Part shown: positions 11,621 through 24,500 of the stretch, in pieces
Layout: every line of letters begins with the position of its first letter
Numbering within the stretch: the first letter of the stretch is position 1
DNA from: Pseudoips prasinana
Taxonomy: Eukaryota > Arthropoda > Insecta > Lepidoptera > Nolidae
Direction of reading: 5' to 3'
NCBI GenBank assembly: GCA_951640165.1
Contig: OX621247.1
Coordinates: 36,616,001-36,680,000 of the forward strand
DNA: 64,000 nucleotides
Notes under the pieces: model-generated
Databases searched by the model: none
What the model was told of the DNA's origin: nothing
The model's input: only the letters and a program-made list of their open reading frames with translations
Made by a program: the position numbers and the translations under genes

Positions 11621-12310
11621 AACGCTGTGCGGCGGCGCGACGTGCGGCGGCGCGCGGGGCGGGCGGCGCGGGCGGGCGGCACGCGGGCGGGCGGCGGTCG
11701 ATGGCGTCAGTCGCGCCCCGGCCGCGGCGCGTCCTGCTGTCCCCGAGCCCGGCCGAGCCGCATGCCGCGCCCGCGCCCGCGCCGCTAGCGCCGCGCGGCC
11801 GGCGCCGAGCGGCAGGTGAGCATCGATCGGCGACGCGCGCAGCCGGTCGCTATCGACCGCGCCGGGCTCCTCGGTCGCTCGGCGAGAGCTCGTCCGTGAG
11901 TGCGCCGCGGCACCGTGCAGCCGAGCGACCGGGGAGTGTCCGGGCGGAGCGCCCGCAGTTATGCGTGCCGGCGATGACGCCTAGTGGTACGCCGCGGATG
12001 TCGTGTGTGAAGTGTGCATGGGTCGGAGGAGGTAGCTCCGAGGAGTGGCAGCAGCCGGCGCGGCCGTGGCGCTGGCTGCGGGCGGCGCGGCAGACGGCGC
12101 GGGCGCGAGTGTTTACAGCGCGCACGCTCAAGGAGGGCGCGCTATAAATACGTGCGCGCGACCCTCACCTACTACCCTCCAAATGTGTTTATTTCCGCGG
12201 CGCGCGGACGCAGCGTGCACCTCCGCCCCGAGCCGCGCCCGCGCCCGCGCCCGCTGCCGCGCCCGCGCACGCACCGCTACACCTCAACCGCGCTGACGGA
12301 TGTGTTGCAC
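11620..12310 (+). promoter_or_regulatory. CpG island; candidate upstream promoter/5' exon of the RGS gene
   Basis: About 690 bases are extremely CpG-rich. They include an ATG at 11,701 opening a 38-codon Ala/Pro/Arg-rich frame that runs into a good donor (cag/gtgagc, GT at 11,816), and a TATA box TATAAATA at 12,143-12,150. This is the nearest strong island 5' of the cysteine-string exon at 17,053. A noncoding or alternative first exon of the RGS gene is an inference. The frames on both strands lack recognisable domains. Confidence 0.4.
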
Positions 12311-12795
12311 TAAGCATTGTGTAGGAGATGGCGGATGGGGATGGGATATATTTGATAAACTATAAATGAATCGTATCACGCCCTAAGCTCAGAATTATAA
12401 AGTCTTTATTAGATCTACAATACACATTATGTGGAATAGCTGAGATGACTAGAACGCAGTGCCACATACGAGTAGTGGCGGGTGTCTGACACCGTCAGTA
12501 GTCAACTAAGTATGTTTAACCAAATCTAGAGCAGTGAAGGTGAAAGTAAACTATTTTATTGTTAAGTAGGTAATGAACAGTATATTCGATCAGCCGCTAC
12601 TCTTGAATCGGTGATCATAGATTATATATACTTTTTTAGCATTCCTAAATTCCTTGTTGTATACATATATACTAACATGTCGAGAAAACTTGTTTGACGA
12701 AAAGATACAAATCAAGCCACTTCTTACCTTCTCTACTGTATTATAGTTCCCTATATGTTTAACTCGAGCTGAGTCTAATGAAACTATGATATCGA
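12311..12795. other. No gene seen
   Basis: AT-rich. The minus ORF 12,799-12,590 has no recognised domain. Confidence 0.35.
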
Positions 12796-12798
12796 CCA

Positions 12799-13015
12799 TT
12801 CAGCAGGACAGGCATGGTGGCGGAGAACTTTGACAACCAGCTTTGCTATTTGTTAGCAAATACATTTCGAATGAATTTCTATCTCTTATCTCTATCTATG
12901 AGAGGACAATAACGCACTCTGGCATCTGGTGCTGCGAGTGTCCATTGGTGGCGCTGACCACATGCCATCAGATGACGCTTGCCCGTTTGCTTTGCTATTG
13001 TATATAAAAAGCGCA
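12799..13015 (+). mobile_element. Dispersed repeat, 3' end type
   Basis: Contains gttggt/ggtggcgctgacca and accacatgccatcagatgac followed by cttgcccgtttgc and an A-rich end. This is a module common at the ends of lepidopteran repeats. A partial relative (cacctgatggcaagtgaagg) occurs near 51,724. Confidence 0.5.
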
Positions 13016-13284
13016 AAATTTTAATAACGCATATACGTGTTTTTAGCGACATATTATTGTCAACTGTCAGCTAATTTATACAATATAGTCTGCATTTCTT
13101 TGTTAGAAAATATACTTAATTGTCTCGAAGGAGCAAAACTAAGAAAATAAGTTGGTAGTCTGTGAGCTTGACACTGGCATAGCTCCAGCCATCAAACTTT
13201 AGTCACAAGCTAAAAGTGAGATCTCATTAACGTTAACCTAGAACATATCTGAAACATTAAACAAGTACATTAACCATCATCATT

Positions 13285-13530
13285 ACAGCTAAATAAGTCC
13301 ACTGCTGGACAAGCCTCACTCAAGAATCGTCTTGGGGGGATATGCCATAATCGCCACGCTTGGCAGGCGGGTTGGCGATCACAGTAAGATGGTTATAGTA
13401 ATCAGAAGGAAGCTGCTGCCCGTCCTCAGGTAGATATTCCCTCGGGTCGACTTCTACGCCCCCCACGGGGTGAGATGGGGTGATGATATTCTGATTCTGA
13501 TATTTGTCGCTGTCACCACACAGCATTTAC
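13285..13530. mobile_element. Dispersed repeat, family C copy 1
   Basis: Begins aagtccactgctggacaagc and ends with a ctacgccccccacggggtga module. The same order (tccactgctgaacaaaagcc, then ctacgccccccaggggatga) is seen at 48,518-48,745. The minus ORF inside is not a gene. Confidence 0.6.
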
Positions 13531-13673
13531 CAATTGGTATTTTATTTTGCACAATTGGGCAATTCAACTACAAAGTGTATAGTGATTTGAAATGGACCTC
13601 CTAAGAACGGCTTTTGAAGATTATTCATAAATAAGTGATGGAATCAGGCGTTACTTTGCGGAAATCCATAACA

Positions 13674-13990
13674 ATCAAAATACACAATCAATATGTAGTG
13701 TTAATTCCGCTAATTGTCAGTTTAATCATGCCGGGATGCAATTTGCACCGCCCTCCCGCCCGCAAAAAACGTGCACATGCAAGAAGGACAATATTAAAAA
13801 GCAAATTACATGAGCCAGTACGATACCCAACACGTGTTTCGGTCCTCCACGGACCATTTTCAAGGGCTGCTAACTCGTCGAGTGCTCGAAGGAGACACCC
13901 CTCCACGGGAGGGCGGTGCAAATTGCATCCCGGCATGATTAAACTGACAATTAGCGGAATTAACACTACATATTGATTGTGTATTTTGAT
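13674..13990. repeat. 85-bp perfect inverted repeat with 147-bp spacer
   Basis: Left arm 13,674-13,758 and right arm 13,906-13,990 are exact reverse complements over 85 bases. The spacer (13,759-13,905) includes cacgtgtttcggtcctccac. Copies of gattattcataaa lie outside the structure at 13,618-13,630 and 13,990-14,002. ORFs on both strands here (13,635-13,976 and 13,966-13,688) are by-products of the palindrome. It is probably a foldback/MITE-type DNA element. Confidence 0.9.
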
Positions 13991-14002
13991 GATTATTCAT
14001 AA

Positions 14003-16260
14003 ACATAGATCAGTATCTCTTTAAAAAGGTGATCTAGTATAAGGAATGATGGTAATTTAATTATATTTATTGGAAAATTGAGAAATTTTAACAAAGTAAT
14101 TCAAGTCTTCGTTGTGTAAATACAAGGAAAATTATCATTCTGTATCGCTATTGTCATACAATAATAAATAAATATGTACTATAAACGTGGAGCAGCGATA
14201 CTTAGGACGTTAGCAACACAATGGCGACAAGGTACAAGGAGTTCATAATAAAACATGCATTTTTTTGTAATTATTCAACAAGGTAGTACAGTATTTAGAT
14301 TTAGGGATCCCTCAATCTGAACTCTACTGTTGACTTATTACTTGTAACAATCAAAACAAGTGCATTATTAATGTAATTATGTAATTACAAAAAATACCTA
14401 TATTATTACATTTCTTTGTCCACATCGCCATTGTTTTAGGTATGCGAAATGTTTCGTTTTCAAATAATCAGTTTAGTCTTCTAGATACTTGATAAGCAGG
14501 AGTATATAAAAAGGCGGCGCGCCGGTAGTAGAATACCGGCCATTGTCTGACATGATGTCGATTATATAAAACGAGTTTAAATTAAATCTGTCACGGCTTA
14601 GCACGCTCTTTGTGGCTTTCTTCACCGGGTCGTCCACCTAGGTAGCTAGCGGAAGCCGCAGGTTACCTAGGGTAGGTTCCTCAACGGCGAGGATCGCTTT
14701 GGCCCATTAACGCGCGATCGGTGATCCCGTGCATGTGATCACACCCTCATTTAGAATTTCGTCTTTTCGCCTATGAATTACATTTTATTATTGCTTTGTA
14801 ATATTGTCGTGCAAGAAATATATTTTATGACCAAAAGCTCTAATCCATTTAAAGAACTTAGATAAAAAGAAAACACTTCATAAACAAATATTAAGATAAT
14901 AATAATATAAATTAAATTATACAATTTTTTAAAGTATACTAAGAAGTGTTTAAAATAGCCCATTCGATATGTATACATTTGATTATGTTTCATTTGAAAA
15001 TATAATCTTAATGACAAATTTAATACAACACTGGTTTAGTTAATCAAAAGGGCACTACATAATATAATAACCGTTTAATTTCTGTTTTAATTTTCGAGCG
15101 AATATAGTTGTCTAGTGTGTTGGGGTCATGAATGTCCATCAAAGTATAGTCTGTAGTGGCGCATATGTTGCGTAGCAAGGACAATAAACGTGTTGGCCAA
15201 CAACGGCTACATTGTCGTAGTGCAGTTGTCACACTGACATCTCTGTCGCGCTACAATCATGTCATTTGAGTATTTGAATATCCGTTAGCTTGTTTAATTA
15301 AATATTGATTCTAACTTAATAAAAGAACATATTATTAAACTACATTAAAAAAGAAACGCCGTGTGATCATATAATAAAAATATTCCTTCGAAAATTTGTT
15401 AGATTTCCCTATTTTGTATAATTGTATATTATTTATATATATGATACTCAAAATATATTGCAATTTAGTCGTAATTAAAATTATGCATTTAAGTAATCCG
15501 AATACTCACATGCTGATTAATAACGGTTGTCAGTGCGCACTAACTTGGAGACCCAACGCAGCGAGCTTGTTGTTCACATGGAGTACAGTTTGTCATAACG
15601 GTATACAAAGACCATTACGCTAAAATAAGTATATCTGGTAATGATTTAAAAATGATACATCGTTTTTGGTCCCTGTATATTTTTCCTTATAATATTTTTT
15701 ATTAAAGAATATAGTAATATATAATATTACATTAATAATATAATAATACATAATTCTCCATGTGCTATAGCATGTTATAAGCAATATCTAAAAATAAGCT
15801 AATTATTAAACCGCCTAGTTTTTTTTATTTAGTAGAAGCCGATATATGGCACTGTGGCAGCCGGCGGAGAACTGATTCGGAGCATATCCTTTTTCCAATG
15901 TTGGACGGAACCGTAAAATTTTGCTCTTACCAAACAATGTTTAATGTAAATCAAAGCTCAAATACTTTGTGTGTTGGCTAAGCTCGCGTACAGCCGTACT
16001 GGCTACTATCTTGCGAGCCGTCACAATGCACGGTGCAACTGTTGTTACCTTTGTCGCCGGCTTCCCCCGGATACACTTACACATTTATAACACTATGAAA
16101 CGCGCAGTTAGGAGGAATGACACTATTCGGGTACAGTAAAAAAGCTTTTGCAGAGTTTTGAGATGTAGTCAAAAAGGAAGGCAATGGAAATGAATCCTGA
16201 TCATGTTTCGTTTTGATGTGTACAGTGTATTCCAACCGGTCCGGGTATGTTCAATCGAAT
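14003..16260. other. Long AT-rich stretch, no gene seen
   Basis: No exon or recognised element. There is a small GC patch at 14,590-14,750 (with gcacgctctttgtggctttc and caccgggtcgtccacctagg) that could be a decayed LINE end. Short ORFs at 14,778-15,017, 15,044-15,232 and 15,396-15,623 have noncoding composition. Confidence 0.35.
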
Positions 16261-16261
16261 A

Positions 16262-16690
16262 CGTATAAGAATCAGAATCAGAATCTTTATTTGTTAACAT
16301 AGGTCAAATTACAACAAGTTGTGAGACGTTACAAACAGGCAGATCCTCTATGTTTTGCCCAGAGGCGTACAAATACTGTATTTAATTAACATAATGAATA
16401 ATTTAACTAATGCTATTACAAATACATTGGTTACAATAATTAATTTAAATATAAAAATGTCAAAATACGTACTACATGTCATTCTAAATTTTAATGTCGA
16501 ATAAATTCATAATTGTCAACGAACAATTTTTTGAGGTAGTAATTATAGAATTGTCGTCTAAATAATCCTTCAATGAATAATAACATTTATTTATCAAAAT
16601 ATTCAATCATTCTTTTTTGAAATTGTCTAGATTTAACGTTTTAATTTTTTCAGGAATTTTATTGAATATTTATTGAACATAAAACATGTG
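16262..16690 (-). pseudogene. LINE 3' end relic, minus strand
   Basis: Read on the minus strand, it encodes the C-terminal end of a jockey/CR1-type ORF2 (a LDNFKKRMIEYF-like piece), then an AT-rich 3' UTR. It ends in an AATAAAGATTCTGATTCTGATTCT tail at 16,265-16,290, meaning a short tandem repeat tail of the CR1/L2/Daphne style. Confidence 0.6.
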
Positions 16691-16904
16691 TAAATGCACA
16701 TGGTTTTATTTCCATGTCTGCTGTGATGTGATGCTGCCATATCCATAGATATATAATAATACATAGTATGATGCAAAGTAGAAAATTTAACGGCTGTGAT
16801 GCTTATATTAGTTTTCGTGCTTAGGACGATAATGTTTGTTATTTTTTCAAATCTTGAAGTAGGTACCGTATAAGTGCGTGGGCGCGCACCCAAATTCAAA
16901 GGTC

Positions 16905-16947
16905 TCTGTGTGTGTGTGTGTGTGTGTGTGCGCGTGTGTGTGTGTGA
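16905..16947. repeat. (GT)n microsatellite
   Basis: About 40 bases of TG/GT dinucleotides with a GCGC interruption, about 105 bp upstream of the cysteine-string exon. Confidence 0.9.
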
Positions 16948-17052
16948 TAGCGTCTATTCGTAGTAGAGCATGTGGTGTGTGGTGAGATGTCGTGCCCAGC
17001 GCTGTCAGTGTGTGAAAGGCGGAGTACTGTAGGATGCGCTCGTGGGTTGCAG

Positions 17053-17153
17053 ATGTGCAGTCTGGCAGCGCTGGCGCGCGGGTGCCGGCCCGCCGCCGCC
17101 GCCGCCAAGCCTTGCTGTCTTTGCCGCTGGTGCTGCTGCTGTAGCTGTTCATG
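17053..17153 (+). CDS. RGS17-like: RGS gene exon 1: cysteine-string exon
   Basis: Encodes a short Ala-rich leader and then [13 protein letters not shown]. The donor is atg/gtgagt with GT at 17,154-17,155, phase 2. The frame is open back to 16,972, where a second ATG lies. A weak acceptor (ttgcag, no pyrimidine tract) sits directly before the ATG at 17,053. Confidence 0.88.
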
Positions 17154-20100
17154 GTGAGTACACACTATATCGTCGATTGGTTTTTGCTGACTTGCCAGTC
17201 AGAGGCATTCGGGTAACAAACACTTACCTACCTGTAACGACATCAGCTATCTCATTGTTAAAGAGGCTAAAAATGACAGACAGTAATAACTCTGTGAATT
17301 GACAAATTTTTAAAGTTTGGTTTATCAACTAACCGATGCAGAGTAGTAGCCTGTGATGCTATCACCCCGAGGTGTTGCAGTCGCCCCGTCGTGAGAATTA
17401 GAAGCTCCATGTCGTAAAACGTTTTGCAAATGATTGACAAAAGTGAAACGTATCCCGTACAGGCGGCGCAGGTACGTGGCGGAGTGACCTAGTTGTGGCA
17501 GCAGCACGCGCCGCTCACACAAATCAGCCCGACATTGACACCAAACACGCGGCGTATCGCTCGCGTTATCTGGGTGGCGCCACTCGCCCGCGCTCCCGCC
17601 GCGCCACCGCCGGTACCTCCGCGTCTAATCTAAACATCATGCAGAAGGGAGCACTGTATGTGTAATGGATTGACAACACACTGATACAGGCCTACGTCGA
17701 ACTAGTTTGGTATTCAGTGAGAATTATGAATCACTGATTATATCGGTGTATGGATGGAGTGATACCCCATAGGTTGATATCAAATTCAAAATTAGTAAAA
17801 AATTAAGGCTACTTGTGTATAATAAGCACAATAACGGCGATGGCCATAATATGTCAGACCGCGTTAACAATAAATGCGTCGTAGTACACGTGGGGGGGTG
17901 GGAAGCATTTCCGCACAGATGTGAGGTGTGCTCAGGACTATGACTACCTGACCGATGTAAACTGCATAATAGAGAAGGACATCATCTTCTTACCGATCAA
18001 AGGTCAATGTTCTATTGATGCAAAATTCATTTGAATGTAATTCATATTGATTTGACTTATGTTCTTATGATGCAGCATATTCTTACTGGTTGTCAACGTA
18101 CTGGCAGTACCTGCTTGGCGGACTCCCAAAACATGTATATATTATTATTATTGAAGTTATACTTCTTTTGGCGCGATGGAGAAAAATGATGAGACGAATT
18201 TTTACGATGCGCGCGCACACCGACACCAAAAAATTTAATAGCATGAAGTTAGTTCTAGGTGGTATGACAGTGAATTTTTACGATGCGCGCGCATCGTAAA
18301 AAATAACAGCATGACGTTAGTTCTAGGTGGTATAAAAATTGATAACTATGTTCAAGTTGTATATTAAGAAGTATAACTTCTAACGCGTGTACATAAGTAC
18401 ACACAAGTTTTTTTTTTTAACATTACGCCCGAATTAGGGAATGTTATATATACTATTTATCGCGGGGATCTTTACAAATATGCAGTTCAAACTCATAATA
18501 AATATACATGGATCACATAATACATTGTTCTGTGGATCGAACCCGAAATACGAAGACGCTGAGCTAGTAGCGAGCCAACTGCCGTAACCACTGCACCACA
18601 AGTGCAGTCGGAAATTGGGATCAGGGGGCACACACACAGTGACGTCGTAGGCTAGAGTTTTCAAAAGTTGTAATGTGTATAATACTCGGAAAGGAATTCA
18701 TGCATCTTTTTGACCCAAATATTCAAGCCTTCGATGAAAGGGATGAAACTGCTACTAAATACGAACTATTAGATAGTACACATTGTTTCAATATTAATAC
18801 TAGCTTTTGTTACCGACATCATGTGCATCGATTAGGAACGTGAACTTCACACACAGTCATAACATTTCACTCTGGCACTTCTAGTTATCCGTAGAGTGTT
18901 CAATGCACACAAAAATGTATCTGTGCTGGGTGTGGCTTACGACCTGCGTGCTCGTGGGCATCCTGTAAACCAATTTTCAAAAGTCACCCTTGAATATCGT
19001 TTGTTAAGGATCATTTTGATTTGTTAAAATCAAATTAAAATGTTAAAATGTTCATCATGTCCGATATTTTTAAACAAGTTCCGTTTTACGTGGTTTAGTA
19101 AAATAAATGCTTGTCACTATTATGACTAAGTGTTATGAATTTATAAAATACTAGCTGTGCCCGCGACTTCGTCCGCGTGTTAAATAGCTTATTTCGTTTT
19201 TTTTTTCTAAAATAAATATTTTTTTCTGAAATAAACGTAGCCTAAGTTACTCCTTATTACATCAGCTACCTACCAATAAAAGTCCCGTCAAAATTGGTCC
19301 AGCCATTTCAGAGATTAGCCGGAACAAACAGACAGACAGACAGACAAAAATTGAAAAAAATGTTATTTTGGTGTATGAACCGTATATATATTCATATTTA
19401 TGTAGTATTCAACGGTTTTTTCAATATTACAAACAGACACTCCAATTTTATTTATTTGTATAGATAGTAAGATCTAAATTGTACCTACACTGAATAAGGA
19501 TATTCAATTCAATTCTGTATAGGCAATATACATGACGTATTTCTTAAATATGCTAACCGAGACATTGAGCAATTACCAAAGTTTATAAATTACATTAATA
19601 AAGTTAATTTATATTAATAAAGTTTATATATATATATTTTCAAAAACCAAAATCAGAATTTATTTATTCCGTAATAATTTTACATTTATGTGGAATCGTC
19701 ATTTTTTTTACCCTACCGTGCGGTGCATGCTACTGAGAAACCCTGCCAGAAAACTCAGTAGGAATCCTTTTTTAAAATAGAATATACTTAATTTTTATTG
19801 ATAAATACTTTATTGAGAGAAAAATAGTAGTTTTTGGTAACATCACTATATATTAGAAAACTCAGTAGGAATCCTTTTTTAAAATAAAATATACTTAATT
19901 TTTATTGATAAATACTTTATTGGCAGAAAAGTTGTAATTTTTGGTAACATCACTATATATTAGAAAACTCAGTAGGAATCCTTTTTTAAAATAAAATATA
20001 CTTAATTTTTTATTGATAAATACTTTATTGAGAGAAAAGTAGTAGTTTTGGTAACATCACTATATATTAGAAAACTCAGTAGGAATCCTTTTTTAAAATA

Positions 20101-21414
20101 GAATATACTTAATTTTTTATTGATAAATACTTTATTGACGGAAAAGTAGTAGTTTTTGGTAACATCACTATATATTAGCTCTTTGTTGTTTCTAAACAAA
20201 TTGATCAAAGCTTTCCGTGTGCCAGTTAAGCGGCGCAGTGTTCAGCTCGCCACTGCTGCGCATACGGGGGGCTCGGTGCCCGCGCAGGGGTACCATTCGT
20301 ATGAGCTACATTAGTTGCTCGGAGTCTGGGTGTGTTCTGTGACTGTGTCCGCGAATTGCATGTTTGTGAAGACCCCGCGACGCAGGTATTTATTTCTACC
20401 GGGCAAGCGTGGTCTTACAAAAATAACAAAACATGTTATGAAGTAATGTATTAAGCATTTACTGAGAATTAACCGATACGATTCATTCGTCAACTAAGTA
20501 CTGGTACATATTGCTGGTAGATTATCAGAAACGTTTTGCTATGTCTTCCCATTACAACGACGATCACGATCGACGATCACCGTAACCTAGTTGGTAGTGC
20601 TCCTGCCTACGAAGCTGGTGGTCCTGGGTTCGAATCCCGGTAAGTGCAAATATTTGTGTGATGAGCACGAATATTTGTTTCTGAGTCATGGATGTTTTCT
20701 ATGTATTTAAGTATTTATCTATCTATATAAGTATGTATATCGTCGCCTGGTACCCATAGTACAAGCTTTGCTTAGTTTGGGGCTAGGATGATCTGTGTGA
20801 CATTGTCCCTATATATTATTATTATTATTATTAACTAGGCAAATGTGCAAAGTTGCACCATAAGTACAGTGATTAAGTAAAACACTTGGGTCTAACGGTG
20901 GTGGGTGCTTGGCGCTGGCGCATGCGCTGTGAAGTGACCATGCCATAGACTCACTAATTAGTATACAGCGTCAGTCCCCCGAGGGCAGTCTGCGGTGACT
21001 GACTAATATCAAGGTGCCCAAAGGCAGGGGTGCTGAGCCGCCATGTTTATATGATATTTATGAATGTATCGTCCCATATCTTAGCGGATAAAGCATTAAC
21101 GATGATTATCATGCAGTATACATTGTTTTTTTCTTTGGTTCCAGGGCGAAATGGTGAGTTTATTGCAGTCTTCTTCTTTTATCTCCCGCAACCTCGCACA
21201 GACTGCTTATCATCGATCGCGGAACTATGGATTGGCGTTCTTTAAAGGTTTAATATTTTAGTTATATCAATATAATATGAGTAAGACTAAAGCCTGTCTA
21301 CTCAATAAAGTTAATGCTTCAAGAGATATTTATACATGTTAAATCTACACACAATTATAAGTCTAAAGGAAAAACAAAATTATGTACATAAACGAAATAT
21401 AATTACATATAGAA

Positions 21415-21512
<98 letters not shown>

Positions 21513-24500
21513 TTATATATATGTGCGGCCATCATACCGGCTGGCCGTACATATATCCCACGATTGATGAACGGTCTGAAAATGGTTGAAAATGGGAATA
21601 AATTTGCTTACCTTTGATAAGTTGATAAGCACAAGATATTTTTTATATAAGAGGAACTCTTTATTTACGGGGAAGTAAAAACCTATTTCAAAGGAAATTT
21701 GTTAAAACACTTAATTATAGAGTTTGTCAAGTCGACATTGGTTATGAGAATTCACTGAAGCGTCACGGCATCACTACCATGAAACTTCGTCGTGACTGTG
21801 TTGATTCTATTTTACTTTATCAAATTATTCATAATATAGTGGATGCCCCTTCGCTTCTGCATAGCATTTCTTTTAGAGTACCTCGTGGACAAGAGCGTCT
21901 ATGCCGTAAAAATCCTATAGGTCTTTAAGTAAAAAATGAAATATTTAAGTTCTTTTGTATGACCGTTTGTTTCTTATCAAAATAAATAAAAGTAGGTTTA
22001 AATATTTACTAAAAGAATGCAGCGACGTTCTTAACGTAACTAGTCGTTACTAACACTTAAAGCTATTAAGCTTAAGGACATTAAATCCATGACTGCCAGG
22101 GGGCTTTACAGAAATGTTTACAGACACAAGGCGTACTCAGAACAATAATTCATAAATGACACAAATAGTTATCTTGTGCGGCGATCGAACCCGAGTCAGA
22201 GCCAAACGTGCAATCAAACCCATTCAAGTCTTTGTTGCTAATCGGTTACATATTGTAATGTCAGGAAACATAACGCCTTTATTTAAAATGCATGGACGCA
22301 AAATACCCGACATTGAAATACACCGCACGGATGTTACTATAGTTCAAAGTTCAAAGTTCAAAGTTTCAAACTGTATTCAACAATGTTTGTGTTTTGTTTT
22401 GTGAGATTGACAAGTACAGTGTATGTAAATACCCAGGTACTGAATAAATTACATTATTTCATTTCATTAACCTTTGGATACGTTTTCTTATTATAAAATT
22501 GTGTCTGAGTTTGCACCAACTGTGAGCCCACATCTTAAAAACGATGTCACTTAATTACCCTCAATATTAATTAAATTCAATTTAAGCTTAACCGCACACT
22601 GAGCAATTCAGATTTCCATTCTCGTATCTTTCTCGTCATTTCTCGTATCTCGTCGTTTTACTCAAATTCCAATAATAAAGCTTCCAAGTAGTATCTAATT
22701 ATATTAGTTTTGCATGGTGGCGCCGCGTAAGGACAAGCTAGCTAGCTATACCGGGCTTCAGAGTTAGCATTACTAATACACTATTATGTTTTAATTGTTG
22801 TATTAGGTTTTATAACAAGCTCATAATTATCCCGATGTTATAATGGATGCAAGCAAACCATGGTTGGCGTCACAGCCTGCTGCTCTCACCGTTCCGTACA
22901 TGCGAGGCGAGGTTAAGCACCTAGGCTCGCGGTCAGTCTATGACATGATTTATTTTATTTATTTATTGAATTAATCTTACAAACTAACAGATGCTACGTC
23001 TAAAACACTGTGCAATTCAATTGTTAAGAAATTAATATTAACTTCTTAACAATTGAATTGCACAGAGATTTATATAAAATAAGAAAAATGTCAAAGTTAA
23101 TAGTAATAGTAACAATAATAAAATAAAACGTTTAATTGATAATAGTAGAATTATATATGAAAATAAATTATATACTCTGGGTGACCGCCAAAGTGGTTTA
23201 ATTTCGGAGCGTCTCCGTGCTTCGGAGGGCACGTTAAGCTGCCAGTCCGGGTAGTAGTCGTTAGACAACAGTCGATAAGCCATGACAGAGGCCTATTGGG
23301 CGGCTTGATCAGCTCTGAGAGTAGGGAAGCATTGCCCATACGATTTCGACAACTATATTTACTTTGTCCGTTACACTTAGCCATAGAGCAACACGGCCGC
23401 GCGGCCCACGGCCCCGTGTTGCTTTATGCATTTAGCTCTTTCCATACTTTATTACAAATACCTTGTTAAGAAATTAAAAGAATTCCTAAAACATAAAAGC
23501 TACTACACAGTGCAGGAGTTCTATAATGACAAAAACTAAATAATGTAAGTAGGTTAGTGTTGTATATATGTATGGGGAATAATTTCAAATAATAATGTTA
23601 TTTTATGTTTTTATATTGACAACTTATTAATTAAATACTACATATATCATAATTGAAAATATAAGAGAATTGATATTGTTATAATGTTTTGACATACCTA
23701 CCAATACGTGAAACTTGCATGCTTAATGAAATTGTTAGTAATTATTTAATGTTGCCGTGCCCTAACAGGGTATCATGTTGAAACTTTTAATATGTAAGAC
23801 CTATGTACACATGATTGCAATAAAGATTGAATTGAATTGAATTGCCTGTGGTTTCTCAGTTAAATGGCTATAGCTTACCCAATCATACCGAAGTACTCAG
23901 TTTAGTTTTCCTCTACGTTTTCGCCACTTTCACACATTTCAATTTGTGACACACACATTTTCATTATCTTTGTTGTTGCAAGATTAATTTTTAAAAGTAT
24001 TTTGGTTAAGACTAATCATTATGTCTTTTAATGTATAATTTACAAATTGTGAATGGTTTAATGACCATTTATTATGGTATGCGCTACCGTCAGCAAATAG
24101 TACCATGGGATTTTATATATATATGTATGCAAGGCATTGATGTAAATCAAAAACAAGAGTAGTCCAAGCGAGGTACTCCGGATTTAATTGTTGTTTGTTT
24201 GACATATATTTATTACACGATTTGTTTTCCAGTATATTCTATTTATCTCCGTATAATATTTACGGTTGGTAAGGAATGACTGGGTTAAAACAGATTCCCC
24301 TGATCCCACGCATGTTGAGCTTATTTAGTAAGGTTTTATAATAATAATAATAATAAAACATTTATTTCAGACTGTAAATTAATCCATATTTTGTTAGTAA
24401 GCGGTCTTATATCCTATGTTAGTAAATATTAATAATCTATAATTACTATCAAGCAGCGCCTATTACTTTAGCCACCCAGTGGCTTAGTATAGGGCTGTCA

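Noticed and set aside
11563..12313. 194-aa and other ORFs in the second CpG island
   Set aside because: Low-complexity composition and mutually overlapping frames; only a possible short first exon is retained as a weak idea.
13635..13976. Two ORFs with identical ends on opposite strands
   Set aside because: They share termini because both read the same 85-bp inverted repeat.
16972..17052. Upstream in-frame ATG as the certain RGS start
   Set aside because: Possible but not preferred: starting at 17,053 gives the usual family length and the extra 27 residues have no family counterpart that I recognise.
19749..20177. CRISPR-like array
   Set aside because: The whole 107-bp unit is repeated without unique spacers, in a eukaryotic intron.
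20580..20645. tRNA gene with A and B boxes
   Set aside because: The tRNA-like part continues into a shared repeat body and has a near-identical copy at 49,735-49,975, so it is a SINE head; no proper acceptor stem is seen.
21336..21617. Membrane-like Tyr/Ile-rich ORF
   Set aside because: Created entirely by the (AT)n tract.
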